In this document: positions 1-6,695 of the stretch, one piece after another
Layout of the letters: each line of letters starts with the position of its first letter
Position numbering within the stretch: the first letter of the stretch is position 1
Assembly: GCA_031274565.1 (NCBI GenBank)
Contig: JAISPY010000140.1
Location: 1-9,446, forward strand
From: Treponema sp.
GTDB taxonomy: Bacteria > Spirochaetota > Spirochaetia > Treponematales > Breznakiellaceae
Direction of reading: 5' to 3'
Length of the DNA stretch: 9,446 nucleotides
Notes under the pieces: generated by a model
Database searches by the model: none
The model's input: only the letters and a program-made list of their open reading frames with translations
What the model was told of the DNA's origin: nothing
Made by a program: the position numbers and the translations under genes

Positions 1-34
1 AGGTTATTACCGCGGGATTATATCTGAAAAACAT
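1..34 (-). CDS. 5' end of an unidentified gene, cut by the window edge
   Basis: An ATG on the minus strand at 34-32 is preceded by AAGGAG (44-39) four bases upstream and opens a frame with no stop to the window edge, giving MFFRYNPAVIT. It lies downstream of araD, on the same strand, and about 110 bases below a plausible promoter at 152-180. Eleven residues are too few to identify a family. The start does not look like a ribulokinase N-terminus, which normally opens with a glycine-rich FGGY-kinase motif (IGLDFGT-like), so there is no support for calling it araB. The strong Shine-Dalgarno sequence is the main reason to believe it; the spacing is slightly short. Confidence 0.45.
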   Translation of the reverse strand, partial: MFFRYNPAVIT

Positions 35-229
35 GGTGCTCCTTCCCGCCTGAGCATACCCTTGGACCGGTTCACATTTCCTTCCTGTTTGGGCTTGAAT
101 TTAAGAGCTAAGGTCCTATTTCCTGCGGGACTGCAAATCCGTGGACACTGCTTTATATACTACTCAACCCTATGCTTCAAGGGGATTGCTGCTCGTAATA
201 AAAAATTGAAAACTACAAACCGTGGAGAC
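35..229. other. Intergenic region downstream of araD
   Basis: This 195-base spacer is more AT-rich than the coding DNA around it. It contains the candidate promoter at 152-180 and a T-rich tract in the minus-strand sense just after the araD stop (about 200-210). I could not find a stable hairpin directly before that T tract, so a classic intrinsic terminator for the operon is not supported. An imperfect palindrome (CTTGAATTTAAG, 94-105) and short GC-rich inverted repeats are present. No convincing small ORF was found. Confidence 0.5.
152..180 (-). promoter_or_regulatory. Candidate sigma-70 promoter downstream of araD
   Basis: On the minus strand, TTGAAG (180-175, 4 of 6 consensus bases) is separated by exactly 17 bases from TATAAA (157-152, 5 of 6). 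The start point would fall near 145, giving a leader of roughly 110 bases before the ATG at 34. The leader contains short inverted repeats (for example GTCC...GGAC) but matches no riboswitch I recognise. The promoter would let the gene at the left edge be expressed independently of the arabinose operon. The match is imperfect and such sites arise by chance in AT-rich spacers. Confidence 0.4.
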
Positions 230-940
230 CTAGCAGCTGATTGCCTGCCCATAATACGCCCCTGAACCGTGTTTGCGCTCCCAATGCTTACGGATGATGT
301 GTCCCGGCAGGGCTTCCGCCGCAGGATTAAGGCTGAGGGTGAGTAAGGCCATCTTACAAATTTCCTCCAGTACCGCTCCGTGGTAAACCGATTCAGCAGC
401 ATTTTTGCCCCAGGTAAAAGGCCCGTGTCCTGCCACCAGCACCATGGTTATATGGGCTGGATCCATGCGGTCTTTTCGGTAGGTCTTAACGATGAGGTTT
501 CCGGTTTCTAGCTCGTAATCATTGCGTAGGGCTTCCTCGTTCAGTACCTCGGTACAGGGAATTGGCTGGGCTCCATGATCCGCATGGGTGGTTCCCAAGA
601 CCGGAACGGACTTCCGAGCTTGGGCCCAGGCAACCGCATAGGTTGAATGGGTATGACAAATACCCCGTATACCGGAAAATTCCCGGTACAATACCCGGTG
701 CGTAGGGGTATCCGATGACGGCCGATACGCGCCGTCCAGGATGGTTCCATCCAGATCAACCAGTACCATGTCCTGGGGGCATAAGGATTCGTAAGCAACC
801 CCCGAGGGCTTTATGGCAAATACGCCCTTGCCCGGATCATAGGCGGAAACATTCCCCCAGGTGTAAATAGCCAGATTCCGCCGGGGAATCTCCTGGTTTG
901 CCTCAAAAGCTTCTTCTCGCAATGTCTTATATATATCCAT
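230..940 (-). CDS. araD: L-ribulose-5-phosphate 4-epimerase
   Basis: This cytoplasmic, metal-dependent class II aldolase-fold enzyme converts L-ribulose 5-phosphate to D-xylulose 5-phosphate, the last dedicated step of L-arabinose catabolism. The 236 residues match the family length (E. coli AraD is 231) and align nearly without gaps. Visible motifs are TWGNVSA (27-33), KPSGV (44-48), SSDTPTHR (75-82), CHTHS (95-99), GTTHAD (116-121), GHGPF..GKNA (171-181) and the terminal YYGQ. Asp77, His96, His98 and His172 correspond to the E. coli zinc-site residues 76, 95, 97 and 171; Asp121 and Tyr230 correspond to catalytic residues 120 and 229. It starts 24 bases after the araA stop with only a weak GGAT ribosome-binding sequence, so translation may be coupled to araA. 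Related folds include fuculose aldolase and UlaF/SgbE epimerases, but adjacent araA favours AraD. Confidence 0.97.
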   Translation of the reverse strand: MDIYKTLREEAFEANQEIPRRNLAIYTWGNVSAYDPGKGVFAIKPSGVAYESLCPQDMVLVDLDGTILDGAYRPSSDTPTHRVLYREFSGIRGICHTHSTYAVAWAQARKSVPVLGTTHADHGAQPIPCTEVLNEEALRNDYELETGNLIVKTYRKDRMDPAHITMVLVAGHGPFTWGKNAAESVYHGAVLEEICKMALLTLSLNPAAEALPGHIIRKHWERKHGSGAYYGQAISC

Positions 941-964
941 AGTTTTATTATCCGAACCGACTTA

Positions 965-2461
965 CTATCGGCCTGACCAATAGGCTTCACTCCAGCGCAG
1001 TTCATCCCGTAGTCTCGCGGGTGTGGTTCCCTTATCAATAAGGACCACTTCAATCCCCATCATTTCCGCCCAATCTTGAAAATACGCTGCGGTAAGGGCG
1101 CTGGTATATACCGAATGATGTCCTCCCCCCGCAATGATCCATGACTCTGCGGCGTCCCGCATCGTGGGATAGGGCTTCCACAATGCCCGGGCCACTGGCA
1201 GCTTGGGCATGGACTGTTCGATGGGTATGGTTTCAATCGCATTGAGGATCATCCTGAACCGGTCCCCGAGATCAACCAGCGTAGCCAATACCGCAGGCCC
1301 CGGCGCAGCGTCAAACACCAATCGGGCCGGGTCGGCCTTACCGCCGATTCCCAGGGGATGCACCTCAATCCGGGGTTTTCCCCCGGCTATGGAAGGACAC
1401 ACCTCAAGCATGTGGGCCCCCAGGGCCGCCTCCCGGTGAGGCTCAAAATGGTAGGTGTAGTCTTCCATGAAGGAAACGCCCCGTGGCAGCCCCGAAGCCA
1501 TGACCTTGGCGGCCCGGACCAGCATGGCCTGTTTCCAATCGCCCTCAGCCCCGAAGCCGTAGCCCTGTTCCATGAGCCGCTGACAGGCTAATCCCGGAAG
1601 CTGGGGAAGACCGTGCAGGTCCTGAAACGTCGTCGTGAACGCCCCGGCGTGTTCAGCCTCCAGCATGGCGCTCAGGGCGATCTCGATCTTTACCTGTTCC
1701 AACAAGGCGGACCGGGCCTTCCCGGAATTCCGCAGTTCCGGCGCAAGTTCATAGGCGCTCTCGTATGCGGTTATGCGTCGTTCCGTTTCCTCGGGGTTCA
1801 CCCGTTGAAACCGCTCCGCCAGGTCCCCAATCCCCCAGGTGTTTACCTGCCAGCCAAACTTGATCTGGGCCTCTACCTTGTCTCCTTCGGTTACCGCCAC
1901 TTCCCGCATATTGTCCCCCAGACGTAGAACCGTGGAGTGTATCCCGTCAAGCCGGGCAGCCGCAGCCCGCATCCATACCGCGATACGCCGGCGAACTTCC
2001 GGGTCCTGCCAAAAACCGGCTATCACCTTGCGGGGCAGGCGCATCCGGGCGTAGAGGTAGCCATGCTCCCGGTCTCCGTGGGCGGACTGGTTCAGGTTCA
2101 TAAAGTCCATGTCTATGCTTGCCCAGGGTATATCCCGGTTGAATTGGGTATGGAGATGGAGCAGCGGTTTCGTGTTGATGCCTAAGCCGCCAATCCACAT
2201 CTTTGACGGCGAAAAGGTATGCATCCAGGTAATGATCCCCGCGCATTCGGAAGCGGCGTTCGCTTCCTCAAAGAGCTTGCGGATTCCCTCCGCGGATTTC
2301 CCCACGGGTTTGAGCACCACCGTACCGGGAATGACCGGGTCCGCATTCAGCGCATCCGCCATGATCCGGGCGTGATCTGCCACCTGTCGCAGGGTCTCTT
2401 CGCCGTAGAGGTCCTGACTGCCGACTATAAACCACCAGGTATACTGTTTTAGGTTAATCAT
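965..2461 (-). CDS. araA: L-arabinose isomerase
   Basis: This manganese-dependent cytoplasmic isomerase converts L-arabinose to L-ribulose and often also D-galactose to D-tagatose. Its 498 residues match E. coli AraA (500), and strong identity runs from end to end: WFIVGSQDLYG near the N-terminus, HTFSPSKMWI (81-90), DMDFMNLNQSAHG (117-129) and DNMREVAVTEGDKVEAQIKF (183-202). The four metal and catalytic positions are intact: Glu306 (GAEGDW), Glu333 (FMEDYTYHF), His350 (GAHMLEVCPSIA) and the GGGHHS histidine pair 448/449. The ATG at 2461 is supported by AAGGAG at 2474-2469 with a seven-base spacer. That ribosome-binding site abuts the mmsB stop, and only 12 bases separate the genes, so they are co-transcribed. 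No frameshift or missing residue was seen. The assignment is secure; the natural substrate spectrum is inferred. Confidence 0.98.
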   Translation of the reverse strand: MINLKQYTWWFIVGSQDLYGEETLRQVADHARIMADALNADPVIPGTVVLKPVGKSAEGIRKLFEEANAASECAGIITWMHTFSPSKMWIGGLGINTKPLLHLHTQFNRDIPWASIDMDFMNLNQSAHGDREHGYLYARMRLPRKVIAGFWQDPEVRRRIAVWMRAAAARLDGIHSTVLRLGDNMREVAVTEGDKVEAQIKFGWQVNTWGIGDLAERFQRVNPEETERRITAYESAYELAPELRNSGKARSALLEQVKIEIALSAMLEAEHAGAFTTTFQDLHGLPQLPGLACQRLMEQGYGFGAEGDWKQAMLVRAAKVMASGLPRGVSFMEDYTYHFEPHREAALGAHMLEVCPSIAGGKPRIEVHPLGIGGKADPARLVFDAAPGPAVLATLVDLGDRFRMILNAIETIPIEQSMPKLPVARALWKPYPTMRDAAESWIIAGGGHHSVYTSALTAAYFQDWAEMMGIEVVLIDKGTTPARLRDELRWSEAYWSGR

Positions 2462-2473
2462 ACAACGCTCCTT

Positions 2474-3655
2474 TTATGCGGTATTTCTTGTTTTGGAGTA
2501 GAGGTCAAACGTGACCGCCCCCAGCAGTACGAATCCTTTAATCGCCTGCTGCCAGTCGATGCTGACCCCCATGATGGACATGCCGTTGTTGAGGACCCCC
2601 ATGAAGAGACCCCCCACAATGGCCCCGATGATCGTCCCAATGCCGCCGGTGGTGGAGGCGCCGCCGATATAACAGGCGGCAATGGCGTCAAGCTCAAAAT
2701 TCTGGCCTGCCTTGGGAGTTGCCACGTTGAGCCGAGCGGCAAACACCATACCCGCCAGGGCCGCGATGATCCCCATGTTGGTATATACCCAGAACATCAC
2801 CTGCTCGGTCTTCACGCCGGAGAGTTTTGCGGCCTTGGCGTTACCTCCCAAAGCGTAGATATGACGCCCCTGAATGGTTTGAGAGGTAATGAAATGGTAC
2901 AGGAGGATCAAGACCCCTAAGAGGACAAGGATGTTGGGGATACCCCGGTACACGGCGAACACCAGGGAAAAGGTCATCATCACCGCCACCAGGCAGATCA
3001 CCTTAGCGGTCCATATACCCGGGGGCAAGAGATCGAAGTTATATTCCTTCTGTTTTTTCCGCTTCCGCATTTCGCTGATCACGATTAAGACGGATATGAT
3101 GAGGCCGATAAGCAGGGTAAGGCCGTGCAGATTCGCGCCGCCTATGCTGATACCCCCCAGGAGATCCGGGATATAGCCCGATGAAAGGGACTGAAACACC
3201 ACCGGAAAGGGACCTTTGGATTGTCCCTTGAGCAGTACCTGGGCGAGGCCCCGGAAGACCAGCATCCCTGAAAGGGTAACGATAAAGGCGGGAATATGGA
3301 AAAAGGCGATCCAGAACCCCTGCCATGCGCCAATGGCGCCACCGATGAGCAGGGCCAGCAACATCGCGGCAAAGGGATTCATCTGAGCATCCACCATCAG
3401 CATGGCTGACACCGCCCCCACGAAGGCCACCACGGAACCCACGGAAAGGTCGATATTGCCGGTGAGGATGCAGAGCATCATACCAACCGCGAGGATCAAC
3501 ACATAACTGTTCTGTAAAACCAGGTTCGTCAGGTTTACCGGACGAAAAAGCACCCCATTGGTCAAAACGCCGAAAAAGACCATCGCCACCACCAGGGCAA
3601 TGATCATGCCGTACTGCCGGAAGTTTTTTTTCAAAATGTCGAATACCCTGTTCAT
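2474..3655 (-). CDS. mmsB: Multiple-monosaccharide ABC transporter permease (GguB/MmsB type)
   Basis: This inner-membrane subunit of a sugar ABC importer belongs to the RbsC/XylH/AraH permease family. The protein is 393 residues, longer than ribose permeases (about 320), because of a central segment with a charged loop (EMRKRKKQKEYNFDLLPPG, about 195-213) and extra hydrophobic helices (about 215-255). That long form is characteristic of GguB/MmsB and XylH relatives. Recognisable motifs are the NIDLSVGSVVAF block (67-78), GRHIYALGGNAKAAKLSGV (263-281), probably cytoplasmic and contacting the ATPase, and DAIAACYIGGASTTGGIGT (323-341). About ten hydrophobic helices are visible. The ATG at 3655 has a G-rich Shine-Dalgarno (AAGGGGAG) just upstream. 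It lies 36 bases after mmsA and 12 before araA, so the likely cargo is L-arabinose. XylH is the main alternative name. Confidence 0.93.
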   Translation of the reverse strand: MNRVFDILKKNFRQYGMIIALVVAMVFFGVLTNGVLFRPVNLTNLVLQNSYVLILAVGMMLCILTGNIDLSVGSVVAFVGAVSAMLMVDAQMNPFAAMLLALLIGGAIGAWQGFWIAFFHIPAFIVTLSGMLVFRGLAQVLLKGQSKGPFPVVFQSLSSGYIPDLLGGISIGGANLHGLTLLIGLIISVLIVISEMRKRKKQKEYNFDLLPPGIWTAKVICLVAVMMTFSLVFAVYRGIPNILVLLGVLILLYHFITSQTIQGRHIYALGGNAKAAKLSGVKTEQVMFWVYTNMGIIAALAGMVFAARLNVATPKAGQNFELDAIAACYIGGASTTGGIGTIIGAIVGGLFMGVLNNGMSIMGVSIDWQQAIKGFVLLGAVTFDLYSKTRNTA

Positions 3656-3679
3656 GGACTCCCCTTTTTCCTCACGTTC

Positions 3680-3699
3680 TCCTAAGATTTCCTAAGATT
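3680..3699 (-). repeat. Exact 10-bp tandem duplication at the end of mmsA
   Basis: The minus strand reads AATCTTAGGA twice in direct succession. The TAG stop of mmsA lies in the first copy, and each copy carries an AGGA sequence resembling a ribosome-binding core. The second copy leads into a possible seven-codon GTG mini-ORF (about 3675-3652) whose TGA overlaps the mmsB ATG. The duplication is plain in the sequence; any role in coupling mmsB translation is inference. Confidence 0.7.
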
Positions 3700-5230
3700 G
3701 AATAATATGCCGCAGTATCGCTTCCTGGGTTGCGGTTTTTCCCGCCAGTTCTCCGGTTATCCTGCCTTCGCTCAGCACATAAATACGGTCGCTCATCCCA
3801 ATAACTTCCGGCATTTCCGATGAAATTAAAAGACAGGCCATACCCGCAGCGGCAAGCATATTGATAATCGTGTATATCTCGTATTTAGCGCCCACATCAA
3901 TACCCCGGGTCGGCTCATCCAGGATGAGGATCCGGGGATCGCTAAAGATCCATTTGGCGAGCACCACCTTCTGTTGATTCCCCCCAGACAGATTACCGGC
4001 AAGCTGCAAAATGGAAGGAGTTTTTATATTGAGCTTTTTCCGGTAGGTCTCAGCCTCCGCAATCTCTTTACGCGCTTCAATGACGCTGTGTTTCGCTATT
4101 TTTTTCAGCTTGGAAAGCACCATGTTTTGCTTTATATCTTCAATTAAAACCAGCCCGTATTCCTTACGGTCTTCGGTCACATAGGCCAGCCCGTATTCAA
4201 TGGCCTTGGGGATGGAATTGAGATTGACTTCTTTGCCCGCAATACACACCTGGCCGCTTATGTTTCTGCCGTAGTATTTACCGAAAAGGCTCATGGCCAA
4301 TTCCGTGCGGCCTGCGCCCATAAGACCCGCCAGCCCAACCACTTCACCGGCGCGGATATAGAGATTCACCTGGTCCAGCATCTTCCGTTCAACCTGCTCC
4401 GGGTGATGCACGGTCCAGTTTTTTACCTCCAAGAGCACGTCTCCCCGGGGATTGTTCCGCGGCGGGAAGCGGTCCGTTATTTCCCGGCCCACCATACCCC
4501 GGATGATCCGTTCTTCGGAAATCGCTCCCGAATCGCCTGCTACCGCGATGGTCTCGATGGTTTTGCCGTCCCGCAGTATGGTAATGCGGTCGGCTACTGC
4601 GGAAACTTCATTCAATTTATGGGAAATAAGTACCGAAGCAATGCCATGCTGATTCTTCAACTCCCGCAGGAGTTGGAGCAGGTTTTCGCTGTCCTTTTCA
4701 TTCAGCGCGGCGGTAGGCTCGTCCAGGATCAGGAGCTTTACATCCTTGGCCAGCGCCTTGGCGATCTCCACAATCTGCTGTTTGCCCACTCCCAAGGTGT
4801 TCACCGGGGTATTGGGATCCTCATGCAACCCTAAGCGTTTCATGTAGACCAGGGCATCCTTCCGGGTCTTGTCCCAGTTGATCACCTGGTACTTTGCCCG
4901 TTCATGGCCCAAAAAGATATTTTCCGCGATGGAAAGATACGGGCTCAAGGCTAATTCCTGATGGATAATGGCGATTCCCGCCTTCTCACTGTGCTGAATA
5001 TCAGGAAACGCGCAAACCTGCCCCTCAAAAATAATCTCCCCCGTATAGGTTCCATGCGGGTACACGCCGCTTACAATCTTCATAAGGGTGGATTTACCCG
5101 CGCCGTTCTCGCCGACCAGGGCATGAATTTCCCGCTGTTTTATCTGTAAATTGACCTTATCCAGCGCCTTAACCCCGGGGAAGGTTTTGGTGATGTTTTT
5201 CATTTCCAGCAGCATACCCGTCTCATCCAT
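3692..5230 (-). CDS. mmsA: Multiple-monosaccharide ABC transporter ATP-binding protein (GguA/MmsA type)
   Basis: This double-domain sugar ABC ATPase of 512 residues drives import at the cytoplasmic face of the membrane. Domain 1 has Walker A GENGAGKST (40-48), Q-loop Gln91, signature LGVGKQQ (146-152), Walker B LLILDEPT (166-173) and H-loop His204. Domain 2 has the degenerate Walker A GLMGAGRTE (302-310, Arg308 in place of Lys), a canonical signature LSGGNQQK (414-421), Walker B ILILDEPT (434-441) and Ser in place of the H-loop His (LISSEMPE). This asymmetry is normal for RbsA, AraG and XylG relatives. The VYPHGTYTGEI segment (56-66) is typical of the GguA/XylG branch. The first ATG is preferred because AGAGG lies five bases upstream; Met6 is an alternative. 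It follows chvE after a 175-base gap containing a terminator and precedes mmsB by 36 bases. Confidence 0.95.
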   Translation of the reverse strand: MDETGMLLEMKNITKTFPGVKALDKVNLQIKQREIHALVGENGAGKSTLMKIVSGVYPHGTYTGEIIFEGQVCAFPDIQHSEKAGIAIIHQELALSPYLSIAENIFLGHERAKYQVINWDKTRKDALVYMKRLGLHEDPNTPVNTLGVGKQQIVEIAKALAKDVKLLILDEPTAALNEKDSENLLQLLRELKNQHGIASVLISHKLNEVSAVADRITILRDGKTIETIAVAGDSGAISEERIIRGMVGREITDRFPPRNNPRGDVLLEVKNWTVHHPEQVERKMLDQVNLYIRAGEVVGLAGLMGAGRTELAMSLFGKYYGRNISGQVCIAGKEVNLNSIPKAIEYGLAYVTEDRKEYGLVLIEDIKQNMVLSKLKKIAKHSVIEARKEIAEAETYRKKLNIKTPSILQLAGNLSGGNQQKVVLAKWIFSDPRILILDEPTRGIDVGAKYEIYTIINMLAAAGMACLLISSEMPEVIGMSDRIYVLSEGRITGELAGKTATQEAILRHIIQS

Positions 5231-5250
5231 AAGAGCCTCTTTTACCGATT

Positions 5251-5256
5251 ATTATA
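5251..5256 (-). promoter_or_regulatory. Consensus -10 box just downstream of the intercistronic terminator
   Basis: TATAAT occurs on the minus strand right after the terminator T tract and about 20 bases before the mmsA ATG. No good -35 lies 16-18 bases upstream: the sequence there is the terminator's 3' stem arm. There is no TGn extension either. A start near 5244 would leave a very short leader that still includes the AGAGG ribosome-binding site. It may be a weak secondary promoter for mmsA or chance. Confidence 0.25.
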
Positions 5257-5260
5257 CCGC

Positions 5261-5308
5261 AAAGAAAAAACCTAACCATCCAGGGGAAGATGGTCCCCCT
5301 GGATGGTT
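5261..5308 (-). terminator. Intrinsic terminator or attenuator between chvE and mmsA
   Basis: On the minus strand, a 13-bp perfect stem (arms 5308-5296 and 5286-5274; the first arm reads AACCATCCAGGGG) closes a nine-base loop. It is followed by AGG and a T-rich tail, TTTTTTCTTT (5270-5261). This is a textbook rho-independent terminator in the direction of transcription, inside the operon rather than at its end. Partial read-through would give a short, abundant chvE transcript and less of the long mRNA. The inverted repeat and T tract are directly visible; the regulatory effect is inferred. Confidence 0.9.
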
Positions 5309-5325
5309 TGCTACGCCCCGCCTAA

Positions 5326-5396
5326 GCGCCGAAGGAGTGGCGCAGCAGAAAGCCCTTCCACCCCACCCCTTCATCCTTGCGCGGCGTTTATCGCCG
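5326..5396 (-). other. Small GC-rich hairpins and G-rich tract after chvE
   Basis: Between the chvE stop and the terminator the transcript can form a hairpin with CGGCG/CGCCG arms and a five-base loop (5396-5382), and another with GCGCC/GGCGC arms and an eight-base loop (5343-5326). Between them lies a G-rich stretch on the transcript (5376-5353) with runs of four, four and three G. Neither hairpin has a T tail, so they are not terminators. They could protect the 3' end of a short chvE mRNA. Confidence 0.45.
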
Positions 5397-5405
5397 AACC
5401 GCTCA

Positions 5406-6521
5406 TTACAAGCCCAGTTCCGCCGCTTTGTAGTAGCCTGACTTATCCACCAGTTCGGCCTTCACGTTGTCCTTATAAATCGCCGTGGATTGCAGCAGCA
5501 TGGAAGGCACGATGTATTTTTTCCCATCCTTGGTGCTGCCGTTTTCGTAATCAGTGGTGTTGTTTACCTGCGCCGGTTTACCTTCCAAAAGGGCGGTGAG
5601 CATTTGAACGGTTTCCGCGGCAAGGGACCGGGTGTCCTTAAAAATCGTCGCGTATTGCTCTCCGGCAAGAATGGCCTTAACCGAAGGCAGTTCCGCATCC
5701 TGTCCACCCACAATGGGCATGGGCTTGTCCGCGCTGCCGTAGCCTACGCCCTTGAGGGAGGAAATGATGCCGAGGCTTATACCATCGTAGGGAGAAAGGA
5801 CCCCGTCGATGGTCCGGTCAGTGTAATGCGCCGAGAGGAGGTTATCCATCCGCGCCTGGGCAGTGGCGCCGTCCCAGCGGAGGGTCCCGACCTTGTCCAT
5901 GCCCTGCTGGCCGGAACCGATGATCAGCACCCGCCGGTCAAAGTAGGGTTTCAGCACATCCATGGCACCGTTGTAGAAGAAATATGCGTTATTATCGTCC
6001 GGGGAGCCGCCGAACACTTCGATGTATTTGGGCGTATCCGCCGTGGCCGCCTCAAGGTTGAGTCCCTTGACCAGGATATCCCCCATTTGCCGGCCCACCT
6101 TGTAATTATCAAAGGACACGTAATAATCCACATAGGGGGTGTTCCTGATAAGCCGGTCATAGGCAATGACGGGAATCTTTGCTTCATAGGCCTTTTGCAG
6201 CACCGCCGTGAGTGATTCTCCGTCGATGGACGCGATGACCAGGGCTTTAACCCCAGAGGTGATCATGTTCTCGATCTGAGCCACCTGATTCTCAATCACG
6301 TCATCCCCAAATTGCAGATTTCCGGTGAAACCCAGCGCTTCCACCCCCTTCTTAACGCTCTCCCCATCGGAAATCCACCGCTGGGAAGATCGGGTGGGCA
6401 TGGCAATGCCAATCGCCCCTTTTGACCTACCGCCCTGTTGACTTCCGCCGCCGGCAAAAACCGTTCCCGCAGCCAGGAGCAGCGCCAAGCCCGCCAATAA
6501 CCCTCTTTGTGCTACCTTCAT
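5406..6521 (-). CDS. chvE: Sugar ABC transporter periplasmic binding protein (ChvE/XylF family)
   Basis: This periplasmic receptor delivers a monosaccharide to the MmsAB importer; with araA and araD downstream, L-arabinose is the most likely ligand. The 371 residues start with a Sec signal peptide (MKVAQRG, a hydrophobic core, then probable cleavage after VFA at residue 23). A flexible GGGSQQGG linker follows. There is no lipobox cysteine, so it should be soluble rather than lipid-anchored. Family landmarks are the first strand GIAMPTRSSQRWISDG (38-53), VIASIDGESL (95-104), IPVIAYDRLIRNTPYVDYYV (116-135) with SFDNYKVG after it, GGSPDDNNA (171-179), LSPYDGISLGI (242-252) and VGGQDAE..SVKAILAGEQ (271-289). 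ATG 6521 is supported by GGAGGA at 6532-6527. It is the first gene behind a full-consensus promoter. XylF is the main alternative name; ligand identity cannot be read from sequence alone. Confidence 0.94.
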   Translation of the reverse strand: MKVAQRGLLAGLALLLAAGTVFAGGGSQQGGRSKGAIGIAMPTRSSQRWISDGESVKKGVEALGFTGNLQFGDDVIENQVAQIENMITSGVKALVIASIDGESLTAVLQKAYEAKIPVIAYDRLIRNTPYVDYYVSFDNYKVGRQMGDILVKGLNLEAATADTPKYIEVFGGSPDDNNAYFFYNGAMDVLKPYFDRRVLIIGSGQQGMDKVGTLRWDGATAQARMDNLLSAHYTDRTIDGVLSPYDGISLGIISSLKGVGYGSADKPMPIVGGQDAELPSVKAILAGEQYATIFKDTRSLAAETVQMLTALLEGKPAQVNNTTDYENGSTKDGKKYIVPSMLLQSTAIYKDNVKAELVDKSGYYKAAELGL

Positions 6522-6550
6522 CTGATTCCTCCATAAGTAACCATGTTTGC

Positions 6551-6562
6551 GTGTACGTTCAC
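6551..6562 (-). promoter_or_regulatory. Operator-like palindrome over the chvE transcription start
   Basis: GTGAACGTACAC on the minus strand is a 12-bp palindrome with one mismatched pair, centred on ACGT and directly abutting the TATAAT box. It covers the expected start point near 6556. The core resembles LacI-type and AraR-type operators, which are commonly centred on ACGT or GTACGTAC. A repressor bound here would block initiation, which fits an inducible sugar operon. No regulator gene is in the window, so its identity is unknown. Confidence 0.5.
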
Positions 6563-6591
6563 ATTATATGATGAGAAAACCGGAGTGTCAA
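6563..6591 (-). promoter_or_regulatory. Full-consensus sigma-70 promoter of the chvE-mmsAB-araAD operon
   Basis: On the minus strand, TTGACA (6591-6586) is followed by exactly 17 bases and TATAAT (6568-6563), so both hexamers and the spacer match consensus. An A/T-rich AAAAATAAG lies immediately upstream of the -35. Initiation near 6556 would give a leader of about 35 bases with GGAGGA before the chvE ATG. Such a strong promoter on a catabolic operon suggests control mainly by repression. Confidence 0.92.
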
Positions 6592-6695
6592 CTTATTTTT
6601 GTATGGCTTCACGTAAAAGACCCTTCCCTGATGCGGATACCGGTCCGACTGCTGCCACGCCTCGACCCTGGCAGGAAGGAAATAAGCCCCTGAAA

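Noticed and set aside
65..95. AGGAAGG followed by an ATG-TGA start-stop pair on the minus strand in the leader after araD
   Set aside because: The spacing between the purine tract and ATG is very short, and a start-stop pair is easily found by chance.
1..145. Possible riboswitch in the leader of the left-edge gene
   Set aside because: I compared it by eye with common riboswitch cores such as TPP, SAM, cobalamin and guanidine and saw no match.
146..152. Degenerate first signature motif in MmsA as a sign of an inactive domain (numbers are residues of the protein)
   Set aside because: LGVGKQQ, together with Arg in the second Walker A, is the usual pattern in this branch of sugar ABC ATPases and not a defect.
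4403..4834. 143-codon open frame on the plus strand opposite mmsA
   Set aside because: Antisense shadow of a clear ABC ATPase with intact motifs; no independent support.
5490..6215. 241-codon open frame on the plus strand opposite chvE
   Set aside because: It is fully contained in the chvE gene on the other strand, shows no recognisable domain and is explained by biased codon third positions.
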